NCBI RefSeq assembly: GCF_963082655.1
Contig: NC_081553.1
Coordinates: 41,147,812 to 41,211,811 of the forward strand
Source of the DNA: Stomoxys calcitrans
Taxonomy: Eukaryota; Arthropoda; Insecta; Diptera; Muscidae
DNA length: 64,000 nucleotides
Direction of reading: 5' to 3'
Shown here: one piece after another, positions 42,713-53,960 of the stretch
Numbering within the stretch: the first letter of the stretch is position 1
Layout of the letters: every line of letters starts with the position of its first letter
The notes under the pieces: generated by a model
Seen by the model: only the letters and a program-made list of their open reading frames with translations
The model's database searches: none
Told to the model about the DNA's origin: nothing
Made by a program: the position numbers and the translations under genes

Positions 42713-42854
42713 TTAAATCCGCCTTGGCTCTATTCGTATTCGACGTACATAAGACAAGTCTTATGAATACAGAAAGTGACAGCTCATTTGACATGTCCTA
42801 TCGTCGAATGGCAGCTTTAGCCCGTTGTCAAACCCGGACTTCTTACTTTAGCAT

Positions 42855-43710
42855 GGTAAAATTTCTGTTTGCAACACCTCGAAATATGCGCCTAAGACTC
42901 CATAAAGTATATATTCATGATCGTCATGACATTTTAGCCGATCTAGCCATGTACGTCCGTCTGTCCGCTAACTTTCGAAGGAGAAAGACCAGGCGCTTGA
43001 AATTTTACACAAATAATTCCTATTAGTGTAGGTCGGTTGGGATTGTAAATCGGTCCAAGTTTTGATATAGCTGTCATATAAACCGGTCTTGGGTCTTGAC
43101 TTCTTGAGCCTCTAGAGGACGCTATTCTTATCGAATTTGGCTGAAATTTGGCACGTGGTGTTTTGCTGTCATTTCCAACGACTGCTCTGAGTATGGTTTA
43201 AATCGGTTCATAAACTGATATAGCTACCATATAAATCGATCTCCCGATAAGAATTCTTGAGCTGCTGGAGGTCGCAGTTCTTAAACGATTTGGTTGAAAT
43301 TTTGCACTCATCGTTGAGGAATGCCTTCTAACAACTATGCCAAGTATGGTCTAAATCAGTCCATAACCTGATGTAGCTGCCATATAATCCGATCTTCCGA
43401 TTAGACTTCTTGAGCCTCTAAAGGCCGCAATTCTTATCCAATGACTTACCAACAACTGTGCCAATTTTGGTTTAAATCGGTTGATAACCGAATATAGCTG
43501 CCGTTTACTGGAGAGAGGGCTCTATTTTTTTACTCGATTTGCCTGAAATTTAGGAGGTGCTATTCTTCTATGACTTCTACCAGCCATGACATGTACGATC
43601 CATATCGGTTAATAACTTGATGTAGCTCATTTATATATATTGAAAAGGCCATTCAAGGAACTTGCGAAATGCAATCCATGGTGGAGGGTATATTAACACG
43701 CTTCTATTTG
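42855..43710 (+). mobile_element. HINE family A, 5' end slightly truncated
   Basis: GTTTGCAACACCTCGAAATA and CATAAAGTATATATTCATGA are followed by units with the GATATAGCTGTCATATAAAC core, ending ATCCATGGTGGAGGGTATAT and TTCTATTTGTT. Confidence 0.7.
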
Positions 43711-43715
43711 TTTTG

Positions 43716-44740
43716 TTATACCCTGCACCACTATTGTGGTACAGGGTATTATAACTTAGTGAATTAGTTTGTAACACCCAAAAGGAAGAGAGGTAGACCC
43801 ATTGATAAGTATACTGATCGACTCACAATCACTTTCTGAATCGATTTAGCTTTGTCCGTCTGTCTGTCCATGTTAATTTGTGTACAAAGTACAGATGGCA
43901 GTTTTCATCCGATCGTCTTCAAATTTGGTACAGGCATGTTTTTTTGCCTAGAGACGAAGCCTATTGAAATTGGAAAAAATCGGTTCAGATCTGGATATAG
44001 CTCCCATATAAATGTTCGTCCGATTTTCTGTAATAATTCAATAAATTGTAAACCGATTCTCTCGAAATTTGGCAGGAAGGATTTTCATTTGACTCTCGAC
44101 ATATCTGGTGGAAATCGGTTCAGATTTAGATAAAGATTTATATCGCCCGATTTTAACTTCTAGAGTCACAGCTAGCGCATTTATTGACTCATCTTGCCAA
44201 AATTTTGCAAAACGCTTTCCTCGACGACTACCACAGTATCTGAGGAGTTTGCTCGAAATCAGTTCAGATTTAGGTATAGCTCTCATATACATGTTCGTCC
44301 GATTTTAAGAAATATTGCAAAAAACTGCTCATTTGTTAACTGATTCTGTCGAAATTTTGCAGGAAGGTTTTTCTTATGACTCTCAATATTACTGGTGAAT
44401 TTAATAGAAAACGGATCAGATATAGATATAGCAGTCATATATGTATATCGCCAGATTTTCACACCAAGAGCCACTGCAAGCGCATTATTTGACCAATCTT
44501 GCCAAAATTTTGCACAACGCTTTCCTGAGAAGTTTGCTCAAAATCGATTCAGAATTAGATATAGCGCCCATATACATATATGTTCCTCAGATTTTGAGTA
44601 ATTTGCCATAATGTTGTTTGCTCGCCGAGGTCCATCAAAATTGGTTCAGAATTGGATATAGGTCCCACATTGTACTTATATGATAGGTGTAGGGTATTAT
44701 ACACTCGGCACCGCCCGACTTTTGCCCTTCTTTACTGGTT
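43716..44740 (+). mobile_element. HINE family B, near complete
   Basis: TATACCCTGCACCACTATTG with TGGTACAGGGTATTATAA at the start; GGTGTAGGGTATTATACACT, CGGCACCGCCCGACTTTTGC and TTACTGG at the end. Units match the copy at 30951. Confidence 0.82.
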
Positions 44741-45103
44741 TTATTTGTTGTTATGTAGTCCCATGTTTCGGTCCCTTCAAGTCGCCTAATTTATAAGCGG
44801 GCCGAGAAGCAAAGCAAAGCCTCATCGAAGGCCATCAGATTTATAAGGCAAGATCTGCGTCAATCAATGTAAAGTAGCTTTGCCATAAGGATATTGTTTT
44901 AATTGCTTGGCAGAATCTCACAAGCGGAAGGACTATGGGAGCCGAAAGAATTTCTTGGAGTTCATTCGATGAGCATCTTACTAAACTTCATCCTCACCAT
45001 ACTCTATTACACCATCACCATACTCTATTACACCATCACCATACTCTACTTTACCCTCCCCATACTCAACATCACCATACTCTACTGCCGTGGCGAAACA
45101 AGT
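44741..45103 (+). pseudogene. Degenerate retroelement Gag-like zinc-knuckle fragment
   Basis: From 44892 it reads YCFNCLAESHKRKDY, a C-x2-C-x4-H-x4-C knuckle with the last Cys replaced by Tyr. After a frame change it reads HLTKLHPHHTLLHHHHTLL. In-frame stops occur before and after. It resembles Gag zinc knuckles of fly retroelements; the class cannot be fixed. Confidence 0.4.
44993..45085 (+). repeat. Tandem 24-bp repeat coding for HHTLLHH-type blocks
   Basis: CACCATACTCTATTACACCA repeats about four times with substitutions; in one frame it encodes repeated HHTLL. Confidence 0.75.
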
Positions 45104-45350
45104 AAAGGTGGTCTCATTTGTACAACAACCACAAACCATATGGTGCAATTCGCCATTTGCCATCAAGCTGATCGACGTTTTGCCAACACACACAAAGAAA
45201 TTTGTGTACGTGTGTGTGAACGTGTGCGTACATGAGCAGAAAATATGCGAGAAAGAAGATAACAACAAAGAGAATACAAACAAAAATCTGACATCTTAAT
45301 ACCGGCAAACATGGCCGGCTGTTAACAGCTGTTTGCGTGAGACCACCTTT
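45104..45350. mobile_element. Short element with GGTGGTCTCA inverted ends, 247 bp
   Basis: The same termini and interior as the 42465 copy, with high overall similarity (GCCGGCTGTTAACAGCT, AGAAGATAACAACAAAGAGA). Confidence 0.82.
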
Positions 45351-46363
45351 TTAATTCCACTTTGCTCTACTGTCAAAAAGATAAGAGCCTAACGAAAAAA
45401 GGAAACAAAAAATAGTTTCGGTTTAAACCGAAGGCAATATTGACTTTCGAATTAAAATTTGAAATCCAACATTAATTTGAGCTTTATATACCTTATCGTT
45501 TTGATAATTGAAATACCATCGGGTATAAATAAAATAAATTGACATGGTTTTTAATTTATTTAATTTTTATTTAAAATATTTCTTAAATTAAGCCTTTAAT
45601 TTAGCCCACTTTGATATCTGAAATCAGAAAATGTTCTTTTAATGTTAGCACACAAAATCTTTTGAGTTCACTCACTTATGTGTGTTCTGATGTTAACGTT
45701 CGGTCTCAATTGGGGTTTCGGTTTGGGTTTGGGTTTAGGTTTATGTTTTTTACTTTTGCCTGCCACCGCTGGATCTCCAAACAGGGCAACTACGATAAAA
45801 CATATTAAAAGTAACTTAGAAATTTTAAAAAAATTCATTCCGTCTTATTCTATGGTTGTAGTTTAAATGAAATTGATAATTAAATAAAGAATTGATTTGA
45901 TCTCATATTTGATCTCGCGTTTGTTATTCCCCCAAACAATTTTAATGGGGATTTTTTAAAGATCTTCGTCGCAGAATAAGAAAAAAAACATTGATAACAA
46001 AAATGTGGTTGTGGTTAATTCATTAATGATCATCTCTGCAGCTCTTCCGGCGGTTTTTTATATTTAAATTTTAATATATATTAGGGAAGGTCGGATTTTT
46101 TTTGGAAAATAATTTGATATTTGTAATATTTAGTTATATTTCGAAATGAACTTTAACCTTTTGAGAACCAGCAGTATCAATTATGAGTAGAGGAACTTTT
46201 TTACCAAATAAATTTAAAAAATGGTTTCATCTCATACATCAACTCACTTTTAATGAAAGTTTTTATTAAAAAAAAGCACAATCTTTAAGAGTTCTCATAG
46301 AATTTTTTTGAAAAAGGTTTTTACTTATATAGCCATTGGGTTTGGAAATCTGCTTTTGCGAAC
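45351..46363. other. Unassigned AT-rich sequence with one short secretory-like frame
   Basis: A 62-codon frame at 45678-45866 (+) starts with a long hydrophobic run rich in Gly-Leu, produced by a GGTTTGGGTTTGG simple repeat, then ATAGSPNRATTIKHIKSNLE. AATAAA follows at 45882. No homologue recognised, so it is not called as a gene. Confidence 0.3.
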
Positions 46364-47892
46364 TGTAACGACAGGTTTTCCTTAGCGCTGGGGTAAGCTC
46401 GCCGGGGTCGACGATTAGTCACAGAAATTTATTGATAGTGAGACAGAAAGAGAAAGACCAGAGTGGCCTGGTTACTACTTATTTTTAGGAGAATATAGAT
46501 CAAATCTGTTGGGCGTTGATCCAGGCTTCCGAGACAATTGAGTAGGCTTTCTTCCTAAGATGTCTGGAGATTGGTGATAGAGACCTTGGTAAGTACTCTA
46601 TCTCGGAGGGCTCCTCTCGGTGGGTTCACGGTGGAACTTTCGGGGATGTCGGGAATAGAGACCTTGATAAATACTCTAGCAGGACTCGAAAAGGCAGCGG
46701 GGTTGAACGGCTCGGCTCAAGGAGTGGAAATCAAGGGAACATGGGATAAATCTGTGGGCATTAGGGTTGAATGCTACAACGCAAGACCTTAATAAGTACT
46801 CACTCAAGGACAAGGAGGAAAACTACGGCAAGAGACCTTGGTAAGTATTCAAGCAAGGACAATGAGGAAAACTACAGCAAGAGACCTTAGTAAGTACTCA
46901 AACCAGGATAATGGGGGGAACTACTGTAAGGATTCTACAGGATAGTCAGGAGACCGTGGATAGTAATCCAGCAAGAATATGCTAGGATTATGCGGGATAG
47001 GCAGGAGACCGTGGTAATTACTCCCGTGAGGATACGAAAGGATTCTACAGGATAGGCTGGAGCCATAGTAAGTACTCCCGTAAGGATACGCAAGGATTCT
47101 ATAGGATAGGCAGGAGACCGTGGTAAGTACTCCAGTGAGGAAATGAAAGGATTCTAAAAGATATGCATTAGACCTGGGTAAGTATTCCCGTATGGACACG
47201 CAAGGATTCTACAGGATAGGACAGCAGACTGTAGTAAGTACCCCAGTGAGGACATGAAAGGATTCTACAGGATTGACAGAAGACCGTGGTAAGTACTCCC
47301 GTGAGGATATGTGAGGATACTACTGGATAGGCAGGAGACTTAGGTAAGTACTCCCGTAAGGATACGCAAGGATACTACAGGGTAGGCAGGAGACCGTGGT
47401 AAGTACTCCCGTAAGGACACGTAAGGATTCTACAGGATAGCACAGGAGACCGTGGTAAGTACTCCCGTAAGAATATGAAAGGATTCTACAGGATAGGCAG
47501 GAGACCGTGGTAAGTACTCCCTTAAAGATACGCTAGGATTCTACAGGATAGGCAGGAGACCGTGGTAGGATAACTTAAGCACCCAATCAGAATAAGGGAA
47601 GGATAAAAGGCTACGTATTATGGAGTCCTCTGTAAGTACTCCAAGGATACTATCGGAATATTAGTACTTTCCGCTGTCCGATTATCACTGGTTCATTGCT
47701 ACGCAATGACTGCTTGGGTGTCCCCCTTTTATACTTATCGCCAGTGACGAGTTGTATAGGCGTCACGCAAACTATTGCTAACAATGGATAGACACAAGTG
47801 TTAAGCTGGCAGAGTTTATTGATAATTCTTTAAAACAAACTTAAACTTCAATGGTGTGAACGAAAATGAGTATGCCGATTTTCGTCGTCACA
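46364..47892. mobile_element. LTR-like element (probable solo LTR), 1529 bp, 4-bp target duplication
   Basis: It begins TGTAACGAC and ends GTCGTCACA, an imperfect TG...CA inverted terminus typical of LTRs. GAAC precedes it (46360-46363) and follows it (47893-47896). No coding region. It contains a long minisatellite and a possible TATA-like stretch TTTTATACTTA near 47727. Four-base duplications fit Gypsy- or BEL-type LTR elements; a solo LTR would arise by LTR-LTR recombination. Confidence 0.65.
46795..47580 (+). repeat. Minisatellite, unit about 55-60 bp, roughly 13 copies
   Basis: The unit consensus contains AGGATTCTACAGGATAGGCA, GGAGACCGTGGTAAGTACTC and CCGTRAGGATACG. It lies within the LTR-like element. 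Units differ by several substitutions and small deletions; the first few (46795-46920) are more diverged. Confidence 0.88.
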
Positions 47893-47896
47893 GAAC

Positions 47897-48480
47897 TCTA
47901 TATGTGTATAATGTGCTTTAATTTTTAAATCTAATTAAAATCTTAAATAGATCATATTGGTCTATACCACTATTTCGAGGTGCTGTTATGGTGGAAGGTA
48001 TACAAATATTGTGCCTACCCTTGATCCCTCTTTAAATAAATAAAAACAATTGGTGATTCATTCACAACTTGGTATTTAATCTCCATGAGTTACCCTGTGT
48101 GAGTGGAGAATTATTGTAGAGGGTTGTCTTGCACCAAAGCAAATATTTAGTGTGTTCACGAACCGTTGTTAGCTACTAATTTGCCATAGCAGGGTGATTC
48201 CAACTGTATTTTTCTTCTTTCAAGAAGCGGCTTCTGAAATCAAATCAGAGGGTGACTACAAATTAAAATAAATGTAAATATGGACGCAAAAAACAAATAT
48301 TCATTTCAGTCTCAAGTTCCCAGAAAGCATACTAGAAAAAAATACTTTCAATTGTTTGCTGTTCAAAGATTATGAAGTGGGTCTATCGCAATTGGCTCAC
48401 CTAAAGACGCCTTGGATTATTCCGGAATGTTGGGTGAGACCTTTACAGATGGTCAAACAGATTTGATGTATTGCCACTAG
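47897..48480. other. Unassigned sequence
   Basis: No coding region or repeat end recognised. A short frame near 48374-48450 has ordinary codon use but no recognisable family. Confidence 0.35.
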
Positions 48481-49803
48481 TTTATATCAGCATAAAAATC
48501 TAAGACGATGTAGCCATGTCCGTCTGTCTAGCTGTTGAAACTTTGCACAGATTTTTGTTTTTTTCGATAAGCACTTTAAGTTTGGAGATGGGCTATATCG
48601 GACTTTATCTTCATATAGCCCCCATATAGACCGATCCGCCGATTTATGGTCTTAGACCCATAAAAGCCACATTTATTATCCGTTTTTGCTGAAATGGGAC
48701 AGTGTTGTGTTAGACTTTTCGACATCCTTCTTCAATTAGGCTCAGATCGGTCCAGATTTTGATATAGCTGCCATATAGACCGATCTCTCGATTTAAGGTT
48801 TTGGACCCATAAAAGGCGCATTTATTGTCCAATGTTATCAAAATTTGGGACTGTGAGATAAGTTAAGATGCTCGACATTTTTCTGCAGTTTGGCTCAGAT
48901 TGGTCTCTCTTGATTTAAGGTTTTGGGCGCATAAAAAGCACATTTATTATCCAATGTCGCTAAAATTTGGGACAGTAAGTAAAGTTAGATTCCTCGATAT
49001 ATTTCTGCAATATGACACAGATCGGTCCAGATTTGGATGTAGTTGCCATATAGACCGATCTCTAGGTTTAAGGACTTGGGCCCACAAAAGGCGCTTTTAT
49101 TGTCCGATTTCTCCAAAATTTGGGAAAGTGAGTTGTTTTGGACCTCTCAACATGTTTCTCTAATTTGGCCCAGATCGGTCTAGATTTGGATATAGCTGCC
49201 ATATAGATCGATCTTTCGGTCAAGACTTAGGTCCCATAAAAGACGCATTTATTGTCCGATTACCCCGAAATTTGGGACATTGAATTGCGTTAGACTCTTC
49301 GACAACTTTCTGCAATTTGGTCCAGATCGATTCAGAATTGGATATAGCTGCCATATAGACCGATCTCTCTATTTAAAGTTTTGGGTCTATAAAAGGCATA
49401 TTTATTGTCAGATTTTGCCGAAATTTGGGACTGTGAGTTGTGTTCGACCTACCAACATCTTTCAGCAATTTAACTCAGATCGGTCTAGATTTGGATATAG
49501 CTGCCATATAGACCGATCTCTCGATTTAAGGTTTTGGGCACATAAAAGGCGCATTTATTGTCGGATTTCGCCGAAATTTGGGACAGTGCGTTGTGTTAGG
49601 CTCTTCGACATTCGCGTCGTATCTAGTTCAAATCGGTCTATATTTGGATATGGTCTATATACCGATTAAGACAATATGAGTACCAAAAGACCAATATTTC
49701 GTTTAACAAAATTGAACAATGACTTGTACTTATTAGACAATGAGTGAATGTCCGTGCAAAATTTGGTCCAAATCGGACCATATTTCGATAAAGCTGCTAT
49801 GGG
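48481..49803 (+). mobile_element. HINE family C, 5' end truncated, split by SINE
   Basis: It enters at AAAAATCTAAGACGATGTAG and GCCATGTCCGTCTG, then about eight units of roughly 115-120 bp with GATATAGCTGCCATATAGAC and GATCTCTCGATTTAAGGTTT. It continues after the SINE at 50111-50222. Confidence 0.82.
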
Positions 49804-50110
49804 CGATGGGAGGCCACCGTAACGCAGAGGTTAGCATGTCCGCCTATGATTCTGAACGCCTGGGTTCGAATCCTGGCGAGACCATCAGAAAAAATTTTCA
49901 GCGGTGGTTTTTCCCTCCTAATGCTGGCAACATTTGTGAGGTACTATGCCATGTAAAACTTCTCTCCAAAGAGGTGTCGCACTGCGGCACGCCGTTCGAA
50001 CTCGGCTTTAAAAAGGAGGTCCCTTATCATTGAGCTTAAACTTGAATCGGACTGCACTCATTGATATGTGAGAACTTTGCCCCTGTTCATGGGCAAAATT
50101 TGCAATTTTT
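49804..50110 (+). mobile_element. tRNA-derived SINE, 307 bp, with 8-bp target duplication
   Basis: A-box-like GTAACGCAGAGGTTAGCATG and B box GGGTTCGAATCCTGGCGAG are near the 5' end. The body includes CTCCAAAGAGGTGTCGCA, and the tail ends GCAAAATTTGCAATTTTT. GCTATGGG occurs at 49796-49803 and 50111-50118, so the insertion into the family C element is exact. Confidence 0.9.
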
Positions 50111-50222
50111 GCTATGGGGGCATTAATTATACATTTTTCACCGGATTTCACCGGATACATATATACTCGAGGTGGTGGGTCTCCAAATTTCGGCCCGGAT
50201 GAACTTAACGCCTTTTTACTTG
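50111..50222 (+). mobile_element. HINE family C, 3' end after SINE insertion
   Basis: TACATATATACTCGAGGTGG, TGGGTCTCCAAATTTCGGCC and GAACTTAACGCCTTTTTACT, then TGTT, form the family C terminus and complete the element at 48481. Confidence 0.8.
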
Positions 50223-50243
50223 TTTTAAAGTCTTTTAATTGAG

Positions 50244-51019
50244 TATACCCTACACCACCACTGTGGTACAGGGTATTATAGATTTGTGCATTTGTTTGCA
50301 ACGATAAGAAGGAGAAGAGCTAGACCCATCGACAAGTATACGGATTGGCTTAGAATCAGTTCCTGATTAAAGTTAGCTATGTCCGTCTGTCTTTCTGGCC
50401 ATGTATTCTTGTAATCAAGGTACAGTAGCTTTTGTTGTTCGATTTTCAAAAAATTTTGCATTAGTCTCTGTTTTGGACCAAGGACAAACGCTATTGATTT
50501 AAAAAAATCGGATCAGATATATATATATATAAAGCTCCCATATATATATTTCATCCGATATGGTCTTGAAGGCTGTAGAAGGCACAATTTTGGTGCGATC
50601 TTAACCAAATTTGGCAGGAAGTGCTTTTTTGACATCATATGTCTATGTGTGCAAAATTTCATCACAATCGGGTCAGATTTATATATAGCTTCCATATATA
50701 TCTTTCATCCGATATGCCCTTTTGAAGCTGTAGTAGCCGCAATTTTGGTCCCATCCTTACAAAATTTTGCAGCAGATGTTTTATTTGACTTCGCACTACA
50801 TGCAAAAAATTTCATTAAAATCTAACCAGATTTAGGTAAAGTTTCCATACATATCTTTCATGCGTTTCGACTTTTAAGGTTGTAGTAGCTACAATTTTGG
50901 TCCGATCTCGACTACATTTTTTATGGGATGTTTTAATTGGCATCCCAATACGTGTGCAATTTCATCAAAATCGAATCAGATTTAGATAGAACTCCCATAT
51001 ATATCTTTTATGCGTTTCG
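50244..51019 (+). mobile_element. HINE family B, interrupted by non-LTR fragment
   Basis: It starts TATACCCTACACCACCACTG with TGGTACAGGGTATTATAG and has three to four units with the CATCCGATATG landmark. It is broken at TTTATGCGTTTCGAC by the retrotransposon piece. Confidence 0.75.
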
Positions 51020-52202
51020 ACAGATATCCGACCCATTGACATACAGATTAAGTATGAGGCAGCCATTGCGGCTATGAGACTTAAGGCGATGGGAGAATGC
51101 ATTGAGGATGGGAGCAGCTCATCGCGGTATAATCGAGGCGACGATAGAAAACCTGGAAGGAAGGGAATAGGTTTCCGATCGGATTTCTGAGATGAACCTT
51201 GAAGTCGAGTGCGAAGCACTGCTATCATCGGTACAGTCTTGGATTGATGGAACCCTACTATTGCCATCTGGAAGATCACGTTACACGGATGGATCAAAGC
51301 TAGGGGGCAGAGTGGGCCTGGGGATCTACATTAAGAACGTAGGGACTGAGATCTGTTTTAGATTGCCTGACGATAGTAGGGTCCTGCAGGCGGAGATCGG
51401 GGCGATCACGGAACGCGTGAAGTGGTGTGGTGCTAACGCACGGACGTCGAGTGTGAACATCTTTACCGACAGTCAAATTGCAACAAGGGCAATAACAATT
51501 AAGACGGTAAGGTTACGAACAGTCTTGCAGTGTAAGGAGGAGGTTAACGCCTTCTCTGAGGATGGCAAAACTCCGCATTGTTTGGGTGTCGAGCCATAAC
51601 GGAGTAAGGGGAAATGAAAGGGCAGACGATTTGGCGGTGAAGGCCAGAAGACTGCAGTCAATAAACTTGGTTAACCCGAAGCTTTTCAGGCCGACACAGT
51701 GCGAGTTAAGGGAGTGGGCGATGAATGCGCATGCAATATTGTGGAACAGCGACGGTCTGTAGGACGGCAAAAATCCTAGGGGGGAATCCAGATCGTGAGA
51801 AGACGAGGCTATTACTGAAAGGAAGTAAGAAGGTGGGCAGTAAAGCTATTGGTATCATAGCACTACGAGCTCACTTATGTAAAATCGGTGCGGCAAGTGA
51901 TAGCATGTGTAGCGCATGTGGGGAAGATGATGAGGCGTAGCAGCATTTTCTTTGTTATTGCCCGGCTTTCGCGTCTAACAGATACCGGAGACACAATACC
52001 AGACATGAACCAACTTAGGGGAGTGGTATTGAAAACAATAAAGGATTTTATAAATAGCACGGAATTCCTAACTTTAAATTTTCTTTTTAGAGGTTACTTT
52101 ATAGTTTTAAGAGCGCACAGCAAGCCGATTACTGGCATAGGTGTATGTCCATAGTGGCATGGGGCGGATTAATATCTTCACCCTCTTTTCAACCTAACCT
52201 AA
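51020..52202 (+). pseudogene. Non-LTR retrotransposon 3' end: RNase H and zinc-binding tail
   Basis: The RNase H domain starts at 51192 with YTDGSKLGGRVGLGIYIKNV, QAEIGAITERV and NIFTDSQIATRA. A frameshift near 51570 moves the frame to WVSSHNGVRGNERADDLAVK (51577 onward). Downstream CSACGEDDEA and the later CYCPAF form a C-x2-C...C zinc-binding tail broken by a stop. It ends TTCAACCTAACCTAAA. The RT domain is absent (5' truncation, normal for such elements). It is the same family as 1938-2671. Confidence 0.82.
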
Positions 52203-52204
52203 AT

Positions 52205-52433
52205 AATCGCCCTCTATAAATGGGTTTTCCGATTTTACTTTTTGAGCCCCTAGAGTCCAAATTTCCTATTCAAATATATAGAGAAATTCAATAGTATTCA
52301 TAGGAATTGTTGATGATGACCTCCAATTATCCTCCTATAGATTCTGCCTAAAAAGAGAAACCGGGTTCATAAGAACTTAAAACGCTTTATCTTCTATTTC
52401 TTTCATTTTGGCTCTTATTTGTTAGCTTTAGTT
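52205..52433. other. HINE family A remnant
   Basis: CTATAAATGGGTTTTCCGAT and CTTTTTGAGCCCCTAGAGT resemble a family A unit; no ends remain. Confidence 0.35.
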
Positions 52434-53960
52434 TTTTATACCCACCACCGAAGTATGGGGGTATATTCATTTTGTCATTCCGTTTGCAACACATCGAAAT
52501 ATCCATTTCCGACCCTATAAAGTATATATTCTTGATCAGCGTAAAAATCTAAGACATCTAGCCATGTCCGTCCGTCTGTCTGTTAAAATCACTCTACAGT
52601 CTTTAAAAATAGAGATATTGAGTTGAAACTTTGCACAGATTCTTTTTTTTTGTCCATAAGCAGGTTCAGTTCGAAGATGGGCTAAATTGGACTATTTCTT
52701 GATATAGCCCCCATATAGACCGATCCGCCGATTTAGTGTCTTAAACCCATAAAAGCCACATTTATTACCCGATTTTGCTGAAATTTGGGACAGAGAGTTG
52801 TGTTAGGCCCTTCGACATCCATCATCAATTTAGCCCAGATCGGTCCAGATTTGGATATAGCTGCCATATAGACCGATCAGCCCATTTAGGGTCTTAGGCC
52901 CATAAAAGCCACATTTATTATCCGAATTTGTTGAAATTTGGGACAAAGAGTTGTGTTAGGCCCTTCGACATCCATCATCAATTTGGCCCAGATCGGTCCA
53001 GATTTGGATATAGCTGCCATATAGACCGATCTGCCGATTTAGGGTCTTAGGCCCATAAAAGCCACATTTATTTTCCGATTTTGCTGAAATTTGGGACAGA
53101 GAGTTGTGTTAGGCCATTTGACATCCTTCGTCAATTCGGCCCAGATAGGTCCAGATTTGGATATAGCTGCCATATAGACCAATCTGCCGATTTATCGTTT
53201 TGGGCCCATAAAAGCCACATTTATTATCCGATTTTGCTGAAATTTGGGACAGAGAGTTGTGTTAGGCCATTTGACATCCTTCATCAATTCGGCCCAGATA
53301 GGTCCAGATTTGGATATAGCTGCCATATAGACCGATCTGCCGATTTAGGGTCTTAGGCCCATAAAAGCCACATTTATTATCCGATTTTGCTGAAATTTGG
53401 GACAGTGAGTTGTGTTAGGCCATTCGATCTCCATCATCAATTTGGCCTAGATCGGTCCAGATATGGATATAGCTGCCATATAGACCGATCTGCCGATTTA
53501 AGGTTTTGAGCCCATAAAAGGCGCATTTATTGTCCGATGTCGCTGAAATTAGAGACAGTGAGTTGTGTTAAGACTTTCGACATCTGTTTGCAATTTGGCC
53601 CATATCGGTCCAGATTTGGATGTAGCTGCCATATAGACCGATCTATCTGATCTGACTGATATCTCGACCAATGAAAGGCGCATTTATAATCCGATTTCAC
53701 TGAAATTTGACATAGTGACGTATGTTAGGCTTTTCGACATCCGTGTCGTATAATGATCAGATCGGTTAATTTTTAGATATAGCTACTAAAAAGATCAATT
53801 GGTATTTGGTCCAAATCGGAAGATATTTCGATATAGCTGCTATGGGGCATAAGGTATGCATTTTTCCCCGGATTTTGACGAAAGGTGGTTTACATATATA
53901 TCCGAGGTGGTGGGTATCCAAAGTTCGGCCCAGCCGAACTTTAAGCCTTTTTACTTGTTT
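52434..53960 (+). mobile_element. Complete HINE family C element
   Basis: It begins TTTTTATACCCACCACCGAA with inverted partner GTATGGGGGTATATTC, then AAGTATATATTCTTGATCAG, ATCTAGCCATGTCCGTCCGT, and eight to nine units of about 118 bp with GGATATAGCTGCCATATAGA and CCCATAAAAGCCACATTTAT. Several adjacent units (52860-53420) are almost identical. It ends CGAGGTGGTGGGTATCCAAA, GTTCGGCCCAGCCGAACTTT, TTTTTACTTGTTT. Confidence 0.88.

Noticed and set aside
48900..49669. Frames repeating FGYSCHIDRSLDLRFWAHKR
   Set aside because: Product of family C units; the same peptide pattern appears at 53081-53356 and in other copies.
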